A DNA stretch of 64,000 nucleotides from Aradus depressus (taxonomy: Eukaryota > Arthropoda > Insecta > Hemiptera > Aradidae), in contig OY759225.1 of the NCBI GenBank assembly GCA_963662175.1, positions 17,967,601-18,031,600 of the forward strand. Reading direction: 5' to 3'. The stretch's first letter is position 1; every line of letters begins with the position of its first letter. Under the pieces are notes generated by a model that saw only the letters and a program-made list of their open reading frames with translations, did not search any database and had not been told where the DNA came from. The position numbers and the translations under genes are program-made. Below are positions 61,075 through 64,000 of this stretch, in pieces.

Positions 61075-61300
61075 AAGGTAATATTTTCACCTTATTATCT
61101 ATTTTCGTAAGGAGCCAGCACAACTTCATTTTTTTCAATAGAATCGATCTTGCTCTTTACAACTTTACGAAGCAACTTGTTCAACACGATTTTTTCACGT
61201 CAGAAACTATTACATCGATTTCCTATAACTATTAAACCACTCTAATCCACTTTAAAAACTATCGAAATTTGATTTAACCAAAACAAAAAGAAAAATCGTC
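61075..61300. other. Unassigned spacer
   Basis: Nothing recognised. Confidence 0.4.
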
Positions 61301-61304
61301 TTTG

Positions 61305-61735
61305 GATCATTAGCTATGTACTTCCCCAGAAGGAATTAATCAATTAACTTCCCCTGCTTGGGCTAAAAATTAATAGGTGACTTAAATAAAGGCTTCTGAA
61401 TCCGCATAATCAATTTTCTATCGATAAATTCATTACATCGGCAGTTAGTGTTTTTCAGTTGTGCCACACTCTGATTTCCCCTCTTCCCTTCGACCTATTT
61501 CGCTCAAAATTTATATGTGTCGTCCTTACATTTGAATTTCTATATGAAATGCCATTCCCTTTGGCCGATATGGCTGAAAATTGATAGGTGTCGCCCTTAG
61601 GGAGTTTATATCGGGATTTCTTTTTTTTCATTTTTGGAATCAGGGTTTTGGGAATTATTAAATTCCGGTGAAAACTCGACTTCTAATTTCGGTTTACATA
61701 ACTTCTCCTGTACTTGCGGGGGAAGTAAAATCCTC
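61305..61735 (+). repeat. Rep-C copy, fairly complete
   Basis: ATTAGCTATGTACTTCCCCA, GAATTAATCAATTAACTTCC, TTTTCTATCGATAAATTCAT, TTTGGCCGATATGGCTGAAA, ATTCCGGTGAAAACTCGAC and TTACATAACTTCTCCTGTAC. The family's terminal words are present at both ends. Confidence 0.72.
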
Positions 61736-61880
61736 AGACCAGTAAAATATTACAAGGAAGGAAAATTCGAAAACCAATTCGAAGAGGACGTGGAACAGAC
61801 AGATAGAATTTTAAACAGGCTCTGTATGGAAATTTGCCAACTAAAGACGAATTCCTGTCTTCACTGAACAAGTAACGGTG
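61720..61880 (+). other. Coding-like stretch of unknown origin
   Basis: The frame at 61634-61867 has a hydrophilic helical part, VKYYKEGKFENQFEEDVEQT then DRILNRLCMEI. A frame change near 61835 would continue GNLPTKDEFLSSLNK and TAA, which reads like a natural C-terminus. The composition is protein-like rather than random AT-rich, but no family is recognised. Confidence 0.3.
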
Positions 61881-61924
61881 TTCTTAAACGTTCACATGAA
61901 ACATAGGCACAATCATGGTTCTAG

Positions 61925-62336
61925 TGAGGGATTTTTGACGTGAAAACGTCTATTCGCTTGTTAAGCACAGTGATAGCCGGTCAAACTTTCTTGTGTTACA
62001 AAATACCTTCAGATTTCAATCGATAATAACTACGAGACTAATAATGCGATAACAATGGTTGAGGTCACAATGGATAGAGCATGTCTGTACGTGTTTGTTT
62101 TGCCTGTGACGTTATCGTGCTAGTGTGGGCGCCGGCGGATGATTATTGCGATTTAGCGTTGTGTAAAATTAGAAATTAGTGTAGCGTGATAACGCGTTTA
62201 GATAGGACGTTGATTCGGGTGTCATTGTAAAGAGCTTGAGGAGCACTACTAGGACTCAAAGTGAAACAATAAAAATATTCACGAAATATATGTAAAAATC
62301 GGTATTAAATTGAAAATTGCAAAAAAATTAGATGTC
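61925..62336 (+). repeat. Rep-F, copy 2
   Basis: Inverse of 33521-33910 (CACAGTGATAGCCGGTCAAA, GGCGCCGGCGGATGATTATT, GTTTAGATAGGACGTTGATT, TTGAAAATTGCAAAAAAATT). It ends at the equivalent ATG (62332), after which the sequences part. Confidence 0.7.
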
Positions 62337-62339
62337 GTT

Positions 62340-62472
62340 TTTTTTGTTTATGCTATGTATATTTGTTTCTTTGTTATGCTATGTATATTTGCTTCTTTGT
62401 TTATACTATGTTTATTTGCTTCTTTGTTTATGCTATGTTTATTTGCTTTTGTGTTTATGCTATATTTTTAAT
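62340..62472 (+). repeat. Tandem repeat, about 27-bp unit, 4-5 copies
   Basis: TTTGTTTATGCTATGTTTAT-TTGCTTC units. A plus frame through it (62332-62568) gives repeated hydrophobic LLCYVYL-type peptide, most likely a consequence of the T-rich repeat rather than a protein. Confidence 0.85.
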
Positions 62473-62820
62473 GATTATATACTATGTTTGCCTGTGTTGT
62501 GTATTTTGCAATGTTGTTATCCCACACGCTGTTCAATTGCAGTTTCTCCTCTTCTTCTCAACTGTTGACACACTCATAGTTATGCAACTTTAGTGTTAAC
62601 TTCTCCTATCTTTATGAAATTCTGCTTGCACAAATTGCATTTCTCACCGAGTTTAATCATCAAATTGAATGCAGAATGAAAAAATTACCTGTTGAGACGC
62701 TTTAATTCGTTTACTAATTGGATTTTTAATTATATTCGTTACAAAATTATGCCAATTTCACGTAATATTATAAAAATAATATATATGTGAAATGGCCATA
62801 ATTGGACTTTCTTATATCAA
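62473..62820. other. Unassigned AT-rich sequence
   Basis: No feature. Confidence 0.4.
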
Positions 62821-62824
62821 CTAC

Positions 62825-63065
62825 AATTTTACGGATATATAATGTATAGGGGAAGTTATTTAATCGGTCAGAAATTCGGTGTTGAGCCTTCACAAGAATT
62901 TCATGTTTTCTGAAAAGAAAAAAGAAATTACTGCCTGTCAATGTGTTTGCCTGTGAACACTATAATATAGCATGAATATTGATATTTTCAGCCAAATGAT
63001 TCCTGACCCTCCCACCTGTCAAATTCTTTTCATATTGGCATTACTGGACATCAGCGGTATTTCTT
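62825..63065 (-). repeat. Rep-C fragment followed by a Rep-D piece
   Basis: ATGTATAGGGGAAGTTATTT, AATCGGTCAGAAATTCGGTG and TTTGCCTGTGAACACTATAA, then TCTTTTCATATTGGCATTAC. Confidence 0.6.
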
Positions 63066-63196
63066 TGTTTCATTGTATTGTTCAGGAGGAAGTTTTTTAG
63101 CATTGAAAACTCAGATATTCTTCAAGTGAAAGAATGTTATGAATATTCACCAAAACCCAATGCAGTTAATAACGTTTACGAAACCGTTTACTTTGG

Positions 63197-63391
63197 GAGC
63201 CATGGTGGCCGTGTGGGCTAGAGCGTAGGGCTTTGGTCACATGGTCTCACCTTGGTTTGCGGGTTCGAATGTCTGGGAGTGAGTTTTATTTCGTAGATAG
63301 AACTCTGGGCCATGGATGTCGTAAATATAACTAAATAACGCATTGACATGGCTAATATGCATCGTACATAAGGCCAACAAAAAAAAAAAAC
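63197..63391 (+). mobile_element. SINE-B, nearly full length
   Basis: GAGCCATGGTGGCCGTGTGG, TAGAGCGTAGGGCTTTGGTC, a shortened B box (GGGTTCGAATG), GGCTAATATGCATCGTACAT and AAGGCCAAC with an A run. Confidence 0.9.
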
Positions 63392-63394
63392 TAT

Positions 63395-63750
63395 ATTGTA
63401 AGTTAATGGCTGATATGCTAAGTCCATTAGGCATAAAAAAAAAATATATATAATAAGTAGTAACTAACTAGAATATCTCTCTGTTTAGCTGAGGATAACA
63501 ACATTTTCTCCTAAGACTGAGATGGGATGAACCTTCGACCTTTGGAAGGTTGTCGAGTGTGATTACCTCACCCAGTGCCTGTAACGATACAGCTGAATAA
63601 ATCTCCCACTGGCTCTTCTTCAACTAATTGAGAAACCAGCTGACCTCATGTGTCTCTTCATCCCATCTCATAGCCACAACATATAGACAATTTGGAAAAT
63701 ATATCTTCCCATAATTCAAGGATGGCCAAATTTTATGATCATAAGACTTA
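63395..63750. other. Unassigned sequence
   Basis: No feature recognised. Confidence 0.4.
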
Positions 63751-63950
63751 GCATGACTCATTCCCGGGCTTTAACTATGAGGTCATATCGCCTACTACAG
63801 AGCGCTCTTCTGTCACTCCTAAATTTTGCCTACCCTAAATTTTTATTCATCTAGGGATGGGGGTCTTTAACGAGTACCTGACATCGTACAGGCTCGGGAC
63901 CATCGAAGTCCCATCCGAAGGACAGAGTGCTTAAGTTTATTTTACCTCCT
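63751..63950 (-). mobile_element. SINE-A, head missing
   Basis: Reversed: CATGACTCATTCCCGGGCTT, CATATCGCCTACTACAGAGC, GTCTTTAACGAGTACCTGAC, AGTGCTTAAGTTTATTTTAC. It stops before the B box. Confidence 0.88.
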
Positions 63951-64000
63951 GATGTAGAAGGGTAGTATCATGAACTGGTCAGCAGAGCTGGCCACCCAAA

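Noticed and set aside
62332..62593. Hydrophobic ORFs as a small membrane protein
   Set aside because: They come from a 27-bp T-rich tandem repeat, and two frames give equally hydrophobic peptides.

Overview
This is a repeat-dominated, AT-rich stretch of an animal nuclear genome, most likely an insect or other arthropod. The clues are a tRNA-Tyr gene with an intron after position 37, as in arthropods; SINE tails built of CCTAA/TTAGG, the insect telomere pentamer; and a transposon mix typical of arthropods (Jockey-type LINEs, Penelope-like elements, hAT, piggyBac, mariner, pogo/Tigger, PIF/Harbinger). The sequence alone does not fix the species. Almost every long open frame here is a transposon remnant or chance.

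Host content is small. One spliced protein-coding gene lies on the minus strand. Its inferred first exon, with an initiator-like TCAGT, is at 53393-53353, and coding exons follow at 50107-49268, 47663-47602 and 47283-47229. Splice sites and codon phases agree across all four. The product is an unrecognised acidic, Lys/Asn-rich protein of at least 320 residues, and its 3' end is not firmly located. Two standard tRNA genes are present: tRNA-Lys(CUU) at 46076-46148 and intron-containing tRNA-Tyr(GUA) at 55785-55876.

The rest is layered repeats. SINE-A is about 345 bp with a tRNA-like Pol III promoter head and a (CCTAA)n tail; some thirty full or partial copies are present. SINE-B has a different, Leu/Ser-like tRNA head and six copies. 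Several DNA transposons can be delimited by target-site duplications: hAT at 14772-15772 (8-bp GTACATAC), hAT at 23075-26962, a fold-back hAT at 42671-43498 (8-bp ATGTCCAT), hAT at 16621-17224, piggyBac at 39188-40273 (TTAA), Harbinger-like at 27944-28737 (TAA, with a MADF-type ORF), Tigger at 29316-29975 (TA, with a CENP-B/pogo helix-turn-helix ORF) and a Tigger-like element at 56553-57314 carrying a nested LINE. Penelope-like GIY-YIG endonuclease remnants are at 2062-2370 and 30153-30660. Their 3' ends, and several other places, carry a recurrent hammerhead-like motif, CUGANGA-N-stem-loop-GAAA.

Layout: 0-9 kb LINE/Penelope debris and dispersed repeats; 9-17 kb a dense SINE-A cluster with mariner and two hAT elements; 17-27 kb decayed tandem repeats, Jockey remnants and a hAT holding a LINE with a 12 x 67-bp minisatellite; 27-31 kb Harbinger, Tigger and Penelope; 32-39 kb large inverted repeats; 39-44 kb piggyBac, a TIR element, an R1/I-type LINE end and the fold-back; 45-53 kb the host gene with repeat-filled introns; 53.7-54.2 kb a 33/34-bp satellite; 54-64 kb tRNA-Tyr and more dispersed repeats. 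No CRISPR, rRNA or prokaryotic-style operon was seen.
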